From positions 124,001-188,000 of the forward strand of contig NZ_WTLB01000001.1 in NCBI RefSeq assembly GCF_011378855.1: a DNA stretch of 64,000 nt, given 5' to 3'. Shown here piece after piece: positions 8,267 through 16,563 of this stretch (the stretch's first letter is position 1; each line of letters begins with the position of its first letter). Under the pieces are notes generated by a model. It saw only the letters and a list, made by a program, of their open reading frames with translations. It did no database searches and was not told where the DNA came from. This DNA comes from Pseudoalteromonas sp. Z1A8 (GTDB lineage: Bacteria > Pseudomonadota > Gammaproteobacteria > Enterobacterales > Alteromonadaceae). Position numbers and translations under genes: made by a program.

Positions 8267-9640
8267 TTATCTAACTTTAGCGTCAATATCTACTAGGTCA
8301 GTTAAATGGCATGTTTCACCACTGTGGGTTTTTACGCCATGCTCACCAAAGTAATCACGCTGGGCTTGTACTAAATGCCCATTACTTGGTGTCGTTAATG
8401 TTGCTAAATACGTTTGTGTAGCACCCAATACTGGAAATGCTAACCCCGTCATTATTGCTTGGCCGGTAATTTTTCGTAAAGAGTTAGATTCTTTTTCAAG
8501 GGTATCAATAAACTCAACACCTTGTGCAACACTATCAAGGTAGTCAGCACGAATAATACAACCTGCACGCCAAGTTTGAAGCGTTTTAGATAAATCTACT
8601 TTCCACTGGTGAGTACGAGATGCACCTTTAATTAACGCTAAACCTTGACGGTATGCAAGTAAACTTGCAAGTAAGAAGGCTTCTTTTAGCTCTTCTAAAT
8701 CAATTTCAACATTGTTAGTTGATTTAGACGCATATGACATTTCTTGTGCAGCTGTTGTATTACACGCATTAGTTAAATGACGAGCTTGTACAGCAGCAAC
8801 GAGTGATGGCACAGCAATGCCAAGCTCTAATGCATTTTGGGCAGTCCAAAGGCCAGTACCTTTAGCGCCTACTTTATTATCAATTAAGTCTGCAAGCGGC
8901 ACATTATTGTGATTTTCAAGTGACAATATATGGCTAGAAATAGAGAGTAAGTAGCTGTTCAATTGACCTTCTGACCAGTCATTAAATATCTCAGCAATTT
9001 CTTTAGGTGAACGGTCTGTGCCGATACGTAGTAATTGATATACTTCTGCAATAAGTTGCATAAGTGCATATTCAATACCGTTGTGAACCATTTTTACAAA
9101 GTGTCCACTGGCTGATTGACCAACACGTGCAAAACACGATTCGCCATTAAAGCTTGCTGCAGCTTTTTCGAACCAAGGTTCTATTCGACCCCAACCGCCC
9201 TCAGAACCACTTGCCATCATTGCAGGACCGTGGCGAGCGCCTTCTGCCCCACCTGAAATGCCCATAGTGGCAAATTCAAATTTATTTTGGTATTTAAGTT
9301 TGCGAGTTATACCATCTTTATAATTACTGTTACCGCAATCAACAATGATATCGTTACATTCTACGCCTGCTTCAACTAGTTCATTACAAACAGAATCAAC
9401 TAATTCGCCAGCAGGAACAAGTAACAAAATAGAACGAGGTGCTTCTAAACGTCTAACCATGTCTCTTAAATCAGAAACAATGTGAAGCCTATCAGCCATG
9501 CCTTGAGATTTAGCACAACTTAGTAACTCTTCACCCGCATGTGGGTTTTTGTCATAAGCGACTAGCGTTATCCCTTTTTCAATCAAGTTTAGGGCAAGAT
9601 TTTTCCCCATAACGCCTAACCCTACTAATGCAACTTGCAT
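8267..9640 (-). CDS. gnd: 6-phosphogluconate dehydrogenase, decarboxylating
   Basis: A 457-residue enzyme converting 6-phosphogluconate to ribulose 5-phosphate, CO2 and NADPH in the oxidative pentose phosphate pathway. The N-terminal nucleotide-binding fold has VGLGVMGKN (residues 6-14). The substrate site shows IVDCGNSNYKD, GISGGAEGARHGPAMMASG, and the catalytic Lys in FVKMVHNGIEYALMQ. The all-alpha C-terminal domain ends near SGETCHLTDL. No zwf or pgl is adjacent. It is divergent from pyruvate kinase, and the shared intergenic region carries a LacI-type palindrome that also precedes edd. Its substrate is the branch point between this pathway and the Edd/Eda route encoded near the right edge. 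Confidence 0.94.
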   Translation of the reverse strand: MQVALVGLGVMGKNLALNLIEKGITLVAYDKNPHAGEELLSCAKSQGMADRLHIVSDLRDMVRRLEAPRSILLLVPAGELVDSVCNELVEAGVECNDIIVDCGNSNYKDGITRKLKYQNKFEFATMGISGGAEGARHGPAMMASGSEGGWGRIEPWFEKAAASFNGESCFARVGQSASGHFVKMVHNGIEYALMQLIAEVYQLLRIGTDRSPKEIAEIFNDWSEGQLNSYLLSISSHILSLENHNNVPLADLIDNKVGAKGTGLWTAQNALELGIAVPSLVAAVQARHLTNACNTTAAQEMSYASKSTNNVEIDLEELKEAFLLASLLAYRQGLALIKGASRTHQWKVDLSKTLQTWRAGCIIRADYLDSVAQGVEFIDTLEKESNSLRKITGQAIMTGLAFPVLGATQTYLATLTTPSNGHLVQAQRDYFGEHGVKTHSGETCHLTDLVDIDAKVR

Positions 9641-9862
9641 TTAGTGTCCTCCTCGGTAACAACTATTTGGGTAGAAAATTCAGTGTATAAATTAAATAAT
9701 ACCGCGTGCATTATACTCATGCAGTCATAAAATGCTAACCATGAGCAAGTAACAACATGCTTTTTTATTACAGATAAATAAGCTACGTAATTATATCAAA
9801 CATCGATGCTCTCGGGTTGACTAAAAGCAAAGCTAATTGAAATTAAGATCATTGACGCACTC

Positions 9863-9876
9863 TGACACCGGTGTCA
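9863..9876. promoter_or_regulatory. LacI-type operator before pyruvate kinase
   Basis: TGACACCGGTGTCA is a perfect 14-bp palindrome with a central CG, the layout typical of LacI-family operators. An extra half-site TGACAC follows at 9883-9888, and a TATAAAAT -10-like element lies near 9899. The identical palindrome occurs twice before edd. It is 144 bp before the pykA start and about 220 bp before gnd, so it could act on either gene. Confidence 0.75.
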
Positions 9877-10019
9877 TAATGATGACACAATAGTTTTGTA
9901 TAAAATAGTGGCAAACATTTGAAGTTTGCTCATAACTAAAATATTTTGTTCTAATATAGTTACTTTAAGTCAACAAAATAATCGTCAACATGCTTTCACC
10001 AAGCACTCAGGAGAAATTG

Positions 10020-11456
10020 ATGCTAAGACGCACAAAGATAGTCGCTACCCTTGGACCTGCTACCGATAGAGATAACAACCTAGAAAAAATTATTATCGCT
10101 GGGGCAAATGTAGTACGTTTAAACTTCTCACATGGTGTTGCCCAAGATCATAAAGACCGTGCACAAGCAGTGCGCGATATCGCAAAAAGATTAGGCAAGC
10201 ATATTGCTATACTTGCTGACCTTCAAGGTCCTAAAATCCGTGTTTCTACTTTTAAAGAAGGTAAAGTAACACTTGCTGTAGGTGCAAAATTTACCCTTGA
10301 TGCAAAAATGGAAAAAGGCGAAGGCGACGTAAACTCTGTAGGTATCGACTACAAAGAGTTACCTAACGATGTAACCACTGGCGATTTACTTTTACTAAAC
10401 GATGGCCTTATCCAACTTAGTGTTGATGAAGTTGCTGGCCATTTAGTACATTGTACTGTAACTGTTGGTGGCGTTTTATCTAACAATAAAGGCATTAACC
10501 GTTTAGGTGGTGGCTTAACGGCTCCAGCATTTACTGAAAAAGATAAAGAAGATTTAATAACTGCCGCTGAAATTGACGTAGATTACATTGCCGTATCATT
10601 CCCACGTAGTGGCGACGATATGCGCTACGTACGTTCACTTGCTGAAGCTGCTGGTTCAAAAGCACAACTACTTGCAAAAATTGAACGTGCTGAAGCCGTT
10701 GAAACACAAGAAGCTGTTGATGACATTATTCTAGCGTCTGACGCAGTAATGGTTGCTCGTGGTGATTTAGGTGTTGAAATTGGTGATGCTGCACTTATGG
10801 GCAAGCAAAAACTAATTATTCGTCGTGCTCGTTCATTAAATCGTACTGTAGTAACAGCAACGCAAATGATGGAATCGATGATTGATAACCCTATGCCTAC
10901 ACGTGCAGAAGTTATGGATGTGGCAAATGCTGTTCTTGATGGTACTGATGCTGTAATGCTTTCAGCTGAAACAGCAGCGGGTGATTATCCTGAAGAAACA
11001 GTGGCAACTATGGCACGTGTTTGTTTAGGTGCTGAGTCGCAAAAAGAAACACACGTTTCTAAGCATCGTTTAGATAGTCGTTTTTCTAACAACGCTGAAT
11101 CTATCGCGCTTTCTGCTATGTATGCAGCTAATCACTTAGATTCGGTTAAAGCAATTATCACACTCACTGAATCTGGTAGTACGGCTAAATTAATGTCGCG
11201 TATCAGCTCAGGCTTACCAATCTACTCGCTTTCTCGTCATGCAAGTACATTAGGTCAAACTGCACTTTATCGTGGTGTTTACCCGGTGTTTTTTGATTCT
11301 ACAAAAACTGAAAAAGACGGCATGGTAAAAGCAGCACTTGATACACTTGTAGCTCAAGGCTCATTACAAGCTGGCGATACGGTAATTATTACTCACGGTG
11401 ACTCAATGGAAACTGTGGGCGCAACTAACACAATGAAAATTGTAACCGTTGCATAA
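10020..11456 (+). CDS. pykA: Pyruvate kinase (PykA type)
   Basis: A 478-residue enzyme transferring phosphate from phosphoenolpyruvate to ADP. The start [18 protein letters not shown], the [13 protein letters not shown] segment, the catalytic-lysine region [11 protein letters not shown], the metal-site region [12 protein letters not shown] and ATQMMESMI are all present and closest to E. coli PykA (480 residues). The frame opens ten codons earlier, but the ATG at 10020 has an ideal AGGAG six bases upstream and matches the PykA N-terminus. The upstream region holds a LacI-type palindrome shared with the edd operon, suggesting sugar-responsive control. A strong terminator follows. Confidence 0.96.
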   Translation: MLRRTKIVATLGPATDRDNNLEKIIIAGANVVRLNFSHGVAQDHKDRAQAVRDIAKRLGKHIAILADLQGPKIRVSTFKEGKVTLAVGAKFTLDAKMEKGEGDVNSVGIDYKELPNDVTTGDLLLLNDGLIQLSVDEVAGHLVHCTVTVGGVLSNNKGINRLGGGLTAPAFTEKDKEDLITAAEIDVDYIAVSFPRSGDDMRYVRSLAEAAGSKAQLLAKIERAEAVETQEAVDDIILASDAVMVARGDLGVEIGDAALMGKQKLIIRRARSLNRTVVTATQMMESMIDNPMPTRAEVMDVANAVLDGTDAVMLSAETAAGDYPEETVATMARVCLGAESQKETHVSKHRLDSRFSNNAESIALSAMYAANHLDSVKAIITLTESGSTAKLMSRISSGLPIYSLSRHASTLGQTALYRGVYPVFFDSTKTEKDGMVKAALDTLVAQGSLQAGDTVIITHGDSMETVGATNTMKIVTVA

Positions 11457-11471
11457 TTAAAAGCTAAATAT

Positions 11472-11500
11472 AAAAAATGCGAGCTTAGCTCGCATTTTTT
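11472..11500. terminator. Bidirectional terminator after pykA
   Basis: TGCGAGC (11478-11484) pairs with GCTCGCA (11488-11494) and is flanked by A6 on the left and T6 on the right. It lies between the convergent pykA and the LytTR regulator. Confidence 0.9.
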
Positions 11501-11524
11501 GTATCTGTAGTAAAGGCGTTGGTT

Positions 11525-12349
11525 TTAACTTGCTAGTGCTGCTTTTACTTTATCACGGTAGCTACGGCTTACTTTAAGTTCTTGGCCATTTTCAAGTACT
11601 AATAAATACTCACCACTTACCTGCGTAACCAACTTACTAATTTGCTTTGTATTTACTATTGCACTGCGGTGTACGCGTACAAACAACTGAGGGTCGAGCT
11701 CTTGTTCTAGCTCTTTCATTGTTTTACGTAAAATATGTGTTTGACCATCTTCACAATGTAAACACATGTAGTCGCCAGCAGCATCAACCCATTGAATAGT
11801 AGCAACGGGGACTCTAACTATTTCCCCCTGCTCTTTTACAGCGAGTGACTCTGGGTAACGCCTGTCTGTTAAGGTGTCGCCAGTGGCTAATTTTTTTAGA
11901 ATTTCTTCGCAATTATTACCAGTGATCCCGGCTACAAAACTCGCTAGTTTTTTCTTATGGGCGTTGTCTTGCTGCGTTTTTAAGTAGGTATGCACTTTTT
12001 CTACCGCCTGTTTTAGTCTGTTATCATCAACGGGTTTTAAAATGTAATCTAAAGCATGAATTTCAAACGCTTTAACTGCAAATTGATCAAAAGCAGTTAC
12101 AAACACAATGGCAGGAAGCACTTTTGTGCTTTCACTAAGCGCTCGGGCAACTTCAAAGCCATTCATGCCTGGCATTTGAATATCTAGAAATACTAAGTCT
12201 ATTTTCTCGTTTTTACATGTTTCAATAGCATCAGCACCTGAGCTGCATAGTTTGATTACTTCAATATCAGTAAACTCTGCAAGCCTTACATCTAAACCTT
12301 TACGTGCTAATGGTTCATCATCAACAATAAGTGTTTTTATTTTTATCAT
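11525..12349 (-). CDS. LytTR-family response regulator
   Basis: A 274-residue regulator with an N-terminal receiver domain (residues 4-120; acidic pair Asp10/Asp11, phospho-acceptor Asp56 in DLVFLDIQMPGMNG, Lys in YILKPV) and a C-terminal LytTR DNA-binding domain (about 165-272; WVDAAGDYMCLHC, LFVRVHRSAIVN). Its ATG overlaps the stop of the upstream histidine kinase gene by 4 nt (ATGA), so the two are translationally coupled partners. The pair resembles the LytS/LytR and BtsS/BtsR systems. The signal and target genes cannot be read from the sequence. LytTR proteins usually bind direct repeats upstream of few targets. Confidence 0.93.
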   Translation of the reverse strand: MIKIKTLIVDDEPLARKGLDVRLAEFTDIEVIKLCSSGADAIETCKNEKIDLVFLDIQMPGMNGFEVARALSESTKVLPAIVFVTAFDQFAVKAFEIHALDYILKPVDDNRLKQAVEKVHTYLKTQQDNAHKKKLASFVAGITGNNCEEILKKLATGDTLTDRRYPESLAVKEQGEIVRVPVATIQWVDAAGDYMCLHCEDGQTHILRKTMKELEQELDPQLFVRVHRSAIVNTKQISKLVTQVSGEYLLVLENGQELKVSRSYRDKVKAALAS

Positions 12350-13419
12350 TTCTTCACAGCCTTCTCAAACGGGATTCGCAGATTAACTTTTAATCCACTT
12401 GGCGTATTATGTGATAATACAAACGAATAATTATTCTCGTAGAGCGTTTTTAATCTATCTTTTGTGTTTGCTACACCAACGCCCTGTGCATTGACTAACT
12501 GACCATCTTTTATGTCTGTACCTGGTCCGTTATCGCCAACTTCTAATAATAATTCGTTAGCAAACACCTGCGCTTTAATATCTATTACACCACCTTCTGT
12601 TAGATGAGCAATAGCGTACTTAATTGCGTTTTCAATAATCGGTTGCAAAATTAAGCTTGGCAATAATGCTTGTTTAGCTTCCTCGCTTACTTCAACGTTA
12701 ACTTTTAGTCGTTCGTCAAAACGTACACGTTCAATTTCAAGGTACAACATAAGTGCATGCAGCTCTTGCTCCAACGGTACTTTTTTAATTGGATCGGTAT
12801 TGAGTGTATAACGTAAAAAATCACTAAGCTTCGACACCATTAAATTAGCATCTTTGTTTTCTTTTACCAAAATTAATGTGGAAATAGCATTAAGTGTATT
12901 AAATAGAAAATGAGGATTAAGCTGGTATCTCAACATTTTTAATTGTGCTTCGTGTGCCATGGTTGTCGCTTTAAGCGCTTTTTGGCGTTCACCTTGTAAC
13001 AATTGATAATACTTAACACCAAAATATAATCCGCTCCAACACAGTATAATATAAACTGAATCTAAGCCTTGTTGCAGGTAATAAAACCACTCCTCTGGCC
13101 TATAGCCATGGCGATATATCTCCCACAAATTAAATTTTTGAACAATAGCCCATAAAGTACCTGTTATATAAGAGGCACCAAATACTACAATTATTAATAC
13201 CCAGGGCGAAGCATTCCAAATTTTACGGTAGATATACCTAAGTGGCACTGTCATTAAGCAACCGGCGTAAGCATTGAGTAAAATAACAAATACGTATATA
13301 TCACGCATTTCAAATACTTTGGAGCCGATGTAATTTACTAGCGCGTAACCAATCCAGCCTGCAATTTGCAAAAGCCAAAAAAAGCGTTGTCTGTTATCGA
13401 CTAAAGATTGCCAGTTCAA
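12346..13419 (-). CDS. LytS-type sensor histidine kinase
   Basis: A 357-residue inner-membrane sensor. Four hydrophobic segments occupy about residues 13-135. A short coiled linker (ERQKALKATTMAHEAQLKML) leads to the His_kinase domain with NPHFLFNTLNAIS, where His170 is the predicted phosphorylation site. The C-terminal ATPase domain has LQPIIENAIKYA and DNGPGTD. It lacks a periplasmic sensor domain and a PAS domain, so it probably senses within the membrane. It begins at a TTG codon; the next in-frame ATG would remove the first helix. It is the first gene of a two-gene operon with the LytTR regulator. Confidence 0.9.
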   Translation of the reverse strand: MNWQSLVDNRQRFFWLLQIAGWIGYALVNYIGSKVFEMRDIYVFVILLNAYAGCLMTVPLRYIYRKIWNASPWVLIIVVFGASYITGTLWAIVQKFNLWEIYRHGYRPEEWFYYLQQGLDSVYIILCWSGLYFGVKYYQLLQGERQKALKATTMAHEAQLKMLRYQLNPHFLFNTLNAISTLILVKENKDANLMVSKLSDFLRYTLNTDPIKKVPLEQELHALMLYLEIERVRFDERLKVNVEVSEEAKQALLPSLILQPIIENAIKYAIAHLTEGGVIDIKAQVFANELLLEVGDNGPGTDIKDGQLVNAQGVGVANTKDRLKTLYENNYSFVLSHNTPSGLKVNLRIPFEKAVKK

Positions 13420-13614
13420 AATAGATATTTACTCCGTATAGTTAAAGACTAATTTTATAAAATAGGCGTTTGTTATTCTTTATTATTTTTACCTATGTAG
13501 GGATGATTTTTATAAAATTAGGTAGTCTTATTATATAGATTTATGAGTTTGCATAGCACTACAGCCTACCTTGCTTTTTAAGAGTCTTACCGCAAACAGA
13601 TAGTCGAAGCACTA

Positions 13615-13647
13615 AAAAAGCGAAAGGTTAATTCACCTTTCGCTTTT
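13615..13647. terminator. Terminator after the SulP gene
   Basis: AAAAAGCGAAAGGT and ACCTTTCGCTTTTT form a long stem around TTAATTC. It works in both orientations and lies just downstream of the SulP stop codon on the minus strand. Confidence 0.85.
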
Positions 13648-13671
13648 TATACACAAACAGCTTGGTGTAAA

Positions 13672-15228
13672 TTAAGCTAGTTTGTCAGAAGCCACTTTAT
13701 AAGTAGGATCTTCAATTACATTTACTTCAACTAAATCGCGTGCTTTGTGTAGTAACTGCGTACAGTCTTTACTCAAATGACGTAAGTGAAGTTGCTTACC
13801 CGCTTTAGTGTACTTATCAGCGAGTGTATCTATCGCTTCTATTGCACTGTGATCTGATACACGGCTATGTTTAAACTCAACAATGACATTTTTAGGGTCG
13901 TTTTTAACATCAAACAACTCTGCAAAGTTTTTAACTGAACCAAAGAAAAGTGGACCATGTAGCTCATATACTTTAGCGCCGTCTTCATCAATGTAGTTCG
14001 TTGTGTATATGTGTTTAGCATGCTGCCAAGCAAATACCAGCGCAGATACAATAACACCTACACACACTGCAATCGCTAAATCAGTAACAACCGTCACACC
14101 CGATACAAGTACTATTACGAAGGCGTCAGATAGAGGAACACGCTTCATCATTTTAAAGCTAGCCCATTCAAACGTACCTAATACAACCATAAACATAACA
14201 CCAACAAGTGCAGCTAGTGGGATCATCTCAATTAAGCTTGAAGCGAATATGATGAACGCAAGCAACATCAATGCAGCACTTATACCCGATAAGCGAGAAC
14301 GACCACCTGAGTTAATGTTGATCATTGATTGACCAATCATTGCACAACCACCCATAGCACCAAACATACCACAAGTAATATTTGCAGCGCCTTGGCCTAT
14401 ACACTCTTTATTACTATGACCGCGAGTTTCTGTAATCTCGTCAATTAAGCTAAGCGTTAATAATGATTCAATTAAACCAATAGCCGCTAAAATAAGTGCA
14501 TAAGGAAAAATAATTTGTAGCGTTTCGAAAGTAAACGGCACCATAGGAATATGAAACTGAGGTAAACCGCCTGCAATTGTTGCAGCTTCGTCGCCTGTCA
14601 TTCCTTTTAAGAAATCAACTACAGTATGCGCTTCTAAATCCAAACCAATGACTAAAGCGGTCACTGTAATAATAGCGACTAATGTAGAGGGTACAGCCGT
14701 TGTTAGTTTAGGTAAAAACTGAATAATAGCCATGGTTAAAGCCACTAAACCAAGCATAATATATAACGGGTTACCCGTCATCCATTCTTGTCCGCCCATA
14801 CCATCAGGCACTTTAAATTGTCCTAATTGGGCTAAAAATATAACAATGGCTAAGCCATTTACAAAACCAAGCATTACCGGATGAGGAACCATACGGATAA
14901 ACTTACCGAGTTTAAATACACCCGCGAGTATCTGCAGTATGCCCATGAGCAATACGGTCGCAAATAGGTACTCAACACCATGATCAAGTACTAAACTTAC
15001 CATAACAACAGCTAGTGCACCGGTTGCACCTGAAATCATACCAGGGCGGCCACCAAATATAGCCGTAATTAAACCAACGATAAACGCGGCATATAGACCA
15101 ACTAAAGGTTCTACATTTGCAACAAAGGCAAACGCAACAGCTTCTGGAACTAAGGCAAGCGCCACAGTTAATCCAGATAGAATATCGTTTTTAGCAGAGC
15201 TAGGCGCCCTACTGAGTAAGTTAAACAT
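13672..15228 (-). CDS. SulP-family anion transporter with STAS domain
   Basis: A 518-residue inner-membrane carrier. The N-terminal transport domain (about residues 1-400) has many transmembrane helices, and the family stretches [37 protein letters not shown] and [12 protein letters not shown] are seen. A cytoplasmic STAS domain follows at about residues 420-510. Family members carry sulfate, bicarbonate, dicarboxylates or other anions, usually with Na+ or H+; the substrate is not readable here, though bicarbonate uptake is common for marine SulP proteins of this size. The ATG at 15228 is preceded by GAGGA; the longer frame begins at a TTG overlapping this site. Confidence 0.9.
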   Translation of the reverse strand: MFNLLSRAPSSAKNDILSGLTVALALVPEAVAFAFVANVEPLVGLYAAFIVGLITAIFGGRPGMISGATGALAVVMVSLVLDHGVEYLFATVLLMGILQILAGVFKLGKFIRMVPHPVMLGFVNGLAIVIFLAQLGQFKVPDGMGGQEWMTGNPLYIMLGLVALTMAIIQFLPKLTTAVPSTLVAIITVTALVIGLDLEAHTVVDFLKGMTGDEAATIAGGLPQFHIPMVPFTFETLQIIFPYALILAAIGLIESLLTLSLIDEITETRGHSNKECIGQGAANITCGMFGAMGGCAMIGQSMININSGGRSRLSGISAALMLLAFIIFASSLIEMIPLAALVGVMFMVVLGTFEWASFKMMKRVPLSDAFVIVLVSGVTVVTDLAIAVCVGVIVSALVFAWQHAKHIYTTNYIDEDGAKVYELHGPLFFGSVKNFAELFDVKNDPKNVIVEFKHSRVSDHSAIEAIDTLADKYTKAGKQLHLRHLSKDCTQLLHKARDLVEVNVIEDPTYKVASDKLA

Positions 15229-15254
15229 TGAGTTCCTCAAATGGTATTATGGGT

Positions 15255-15289
15255 AAAAAAAAAGCGCTAAATTCTATCAAAATAGCGCT
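15255..15289 (-). terminator. Terminator between the Lrp-type regulator and SulP
   Basis: AGCGCTA (15263-15269) pairs with TAGCGCT (15283-15289). On the minus strand a run of nine U follows. It should separate the regulator transcript from the SulP gene, whose start is only 27 nt further on. Confidence 0.75.
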
Positions 15290-15312
15290 CAGTTAACAAT
15301 TGTCATTGTGCG

Positions 15313-15344
15313 GTAAAGCTAAACTAAAAGGGGTTTAGCTTTAC
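15313..15344. repeat. Perfect 12-bp inverted repeat after the Lrp-type gene
   Basis: GTAAAGCTAAAC (15313-15324) and GTTTAGCTTTAC (15333-15344) are perfect inverted copies separated by 8 nt. No U-run follows in either direction, so it is not a standard terminator. It lies 12 nt downstream of the Lrp-type stop codon and may act as a 3'-end stabiliser or protein-binding site. Confidence 0.6.
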
Positions 15345-15355
15345 AAAGAAGTGCT

Positions 15356-15814
15356 TTATAAAGGAAGAGAAGTACTGCGTTTTACACATGTCATTGTTAC
15401 GTTAGAATGTACTTCCTGTACATATTCTAAGCTTAACAAGTTATCGCGTACAAAGTGCTCATATCCTTCAATGCCTTGTGAAATTATGCGCAGCATAAAG
15501 TCCATTGTTCCGGCCATTGTGTAACACTCTGTGACTTGATCGTAACTCATTATAAGTTTTTCAAATTCAGCAAGGTTCTTTTTACCGTGGTTTGATAAAC
15601 GCACATGTGCGTATACCAGCATATCAAAGCCAAGCTTTTTCTCATCTAAAAGAGCCACTTTGCTTTTTATATAACCATCTTGCTCTAGCTTGGCAATTCG
15701 ACGCCAGCATGGAGATTGAGACAAGCCTACTTTATCTGCAATTTCTGCGGTTGATAAACTAGCATCTTGTTGTAAAAGTGCCAATATTTGGCGATCTACG
15801 TGATTTAGAGACAT
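15356..15814 (-). CDS. Lrp/AsnC-family transcriptional regulator
   Basis: A 152-residue regulator with an N-terminal winged helix-turn-helix (DRQILALLQQDASLSTAEIA, then SQSPCWRRIAKLEQDGYI) and a C-terminal RAM ligand-binding domain (about residues 70-145; VTECYTMAGTMDFMLRI). Such proteins form octamers and respond to amino acids. The SPCWRRI recognition helix is common in the subgroup near Lrp-like amino-acid efflux regulators rather than global Lrp, so I do not assign lrp. It is followed by two hairpins and then the SulP gene; whether it regulates that carrier is unknown. Family call firm, target unknown. Confidence 0.92.
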   Translation of the reverse strand: MSLNHVDRQILALLQQDASLSTAEIADKVGLSQSPCWRRIAKLEQDGYIKSKVALLDEKKLGFDMLVYAHVRLSNHGKKNLAEFEKLIMSYDQVTECYTMAGTMDFMLRIISQGIEGYEHFVRDNLLSLEYVQEVHSNVTMTCVKRSTSLPL

Positions 15815-15920
15815 TTTATTTCTTATTTATCAAATAAACTGGTTAAATTATACAGCCATTTTAAAACACAGTCTGCTTATTTTTAATTTTTATACAGTTA
15901 ACTAACCTTCAATAAGTTAT

Positions 15921-16562
15921 TTAACCAAACTTACCTCTGACAAAGGGATTTGTTTGTTTTTCAAAACAGACTGTCGTGTCGCTTCCGTGTCCAGCTAAAA
16001 TTTTAGTGCTATCCGGCAGTGTAAGAATTTGCGTTTTAATTGATTCAATAAGTTGCTCACTATTCCCCTTAGGAAAATCAGTGCGCCCTACTGAACCCTT
16101 AAAAATAACATCACCTACAATAACGCACTCGTGCTCTTGTTGATAAAACACAATGTGACCGGGTGTATGCCCCGGGCAGTGTTTCACTACAAAGCTAAGT
16201 TTACCTACGCTTACGGTGTCGTTATGGTTTAACCAAATATCTGGATAAAACGGCTCAATAGCTTTAAACCCGAACATTTGTGCTTGCATAGGCAAGTTTT
16301 CAAACCAAAAGTACTCATCTTTTTGTGGACCAATAATTTGTACGTTAAATTGATTTCGCAAAATATCTGCCGCACCCACATGATCTAAATGCCCGTGCGT
16401 TAACCAAATAGTATTTAGTTTTAATTTATGCTCATTTAGGGCCGCGATTATTTTTTCTGCATCGCCACCAGGATCCACAACTACCGCTTGTTTAGTTTCG
16501 CTACACGCAATGATACGGCTATTCTGTGCAAATGCAGTGACGGGTATAGTTATTATTTGCAT
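15921..16562 (-). CDS. Metallo-beta-lactamase-fold hydrolase, YcbL-like
   Basis: A 213-residue hydrolase with the zinc motif THGHLDHVGA (HxHxDH), followed by HCPGHTPGH, a bridging Asp in VIVGDVIFKGSVGR and a final His in LAGHGSDT. Sequence order and length match E. coli YcbL, a glyoxalase-II-like type. YcbL homologues hydrolyse glutathione thioesters such as S-lactoylglutathione, though the true substrate in this organism is unknown. Its start codon lies one base after the stop of the upstream M14 peptidase gene, so the two are very probably cotranscribed and translationally coupled. Enzyme family is certain. Confidence 0.92.
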   Translation of the reverse strand: MQIITIPVTAFAQNSRIIACSETKQAVVVDPGGDAEKIIAALNEHKLKLNTIWLTHGHLDHVGAADILRNQFNVQIIGPQKDEYFWFENLPMQAQMFGFKAIEPFYPDIWLNHNDTVSVGKLSFVVKHCPGHTPGHIVFYQQEHECVIVGDVIFKGSVGRTDFPKGNSEQLIESIKTQILTLPDSTKILAGHGSDTTVCFEKQTNPFVRGKFG

Positions 16563-16563
16563 A

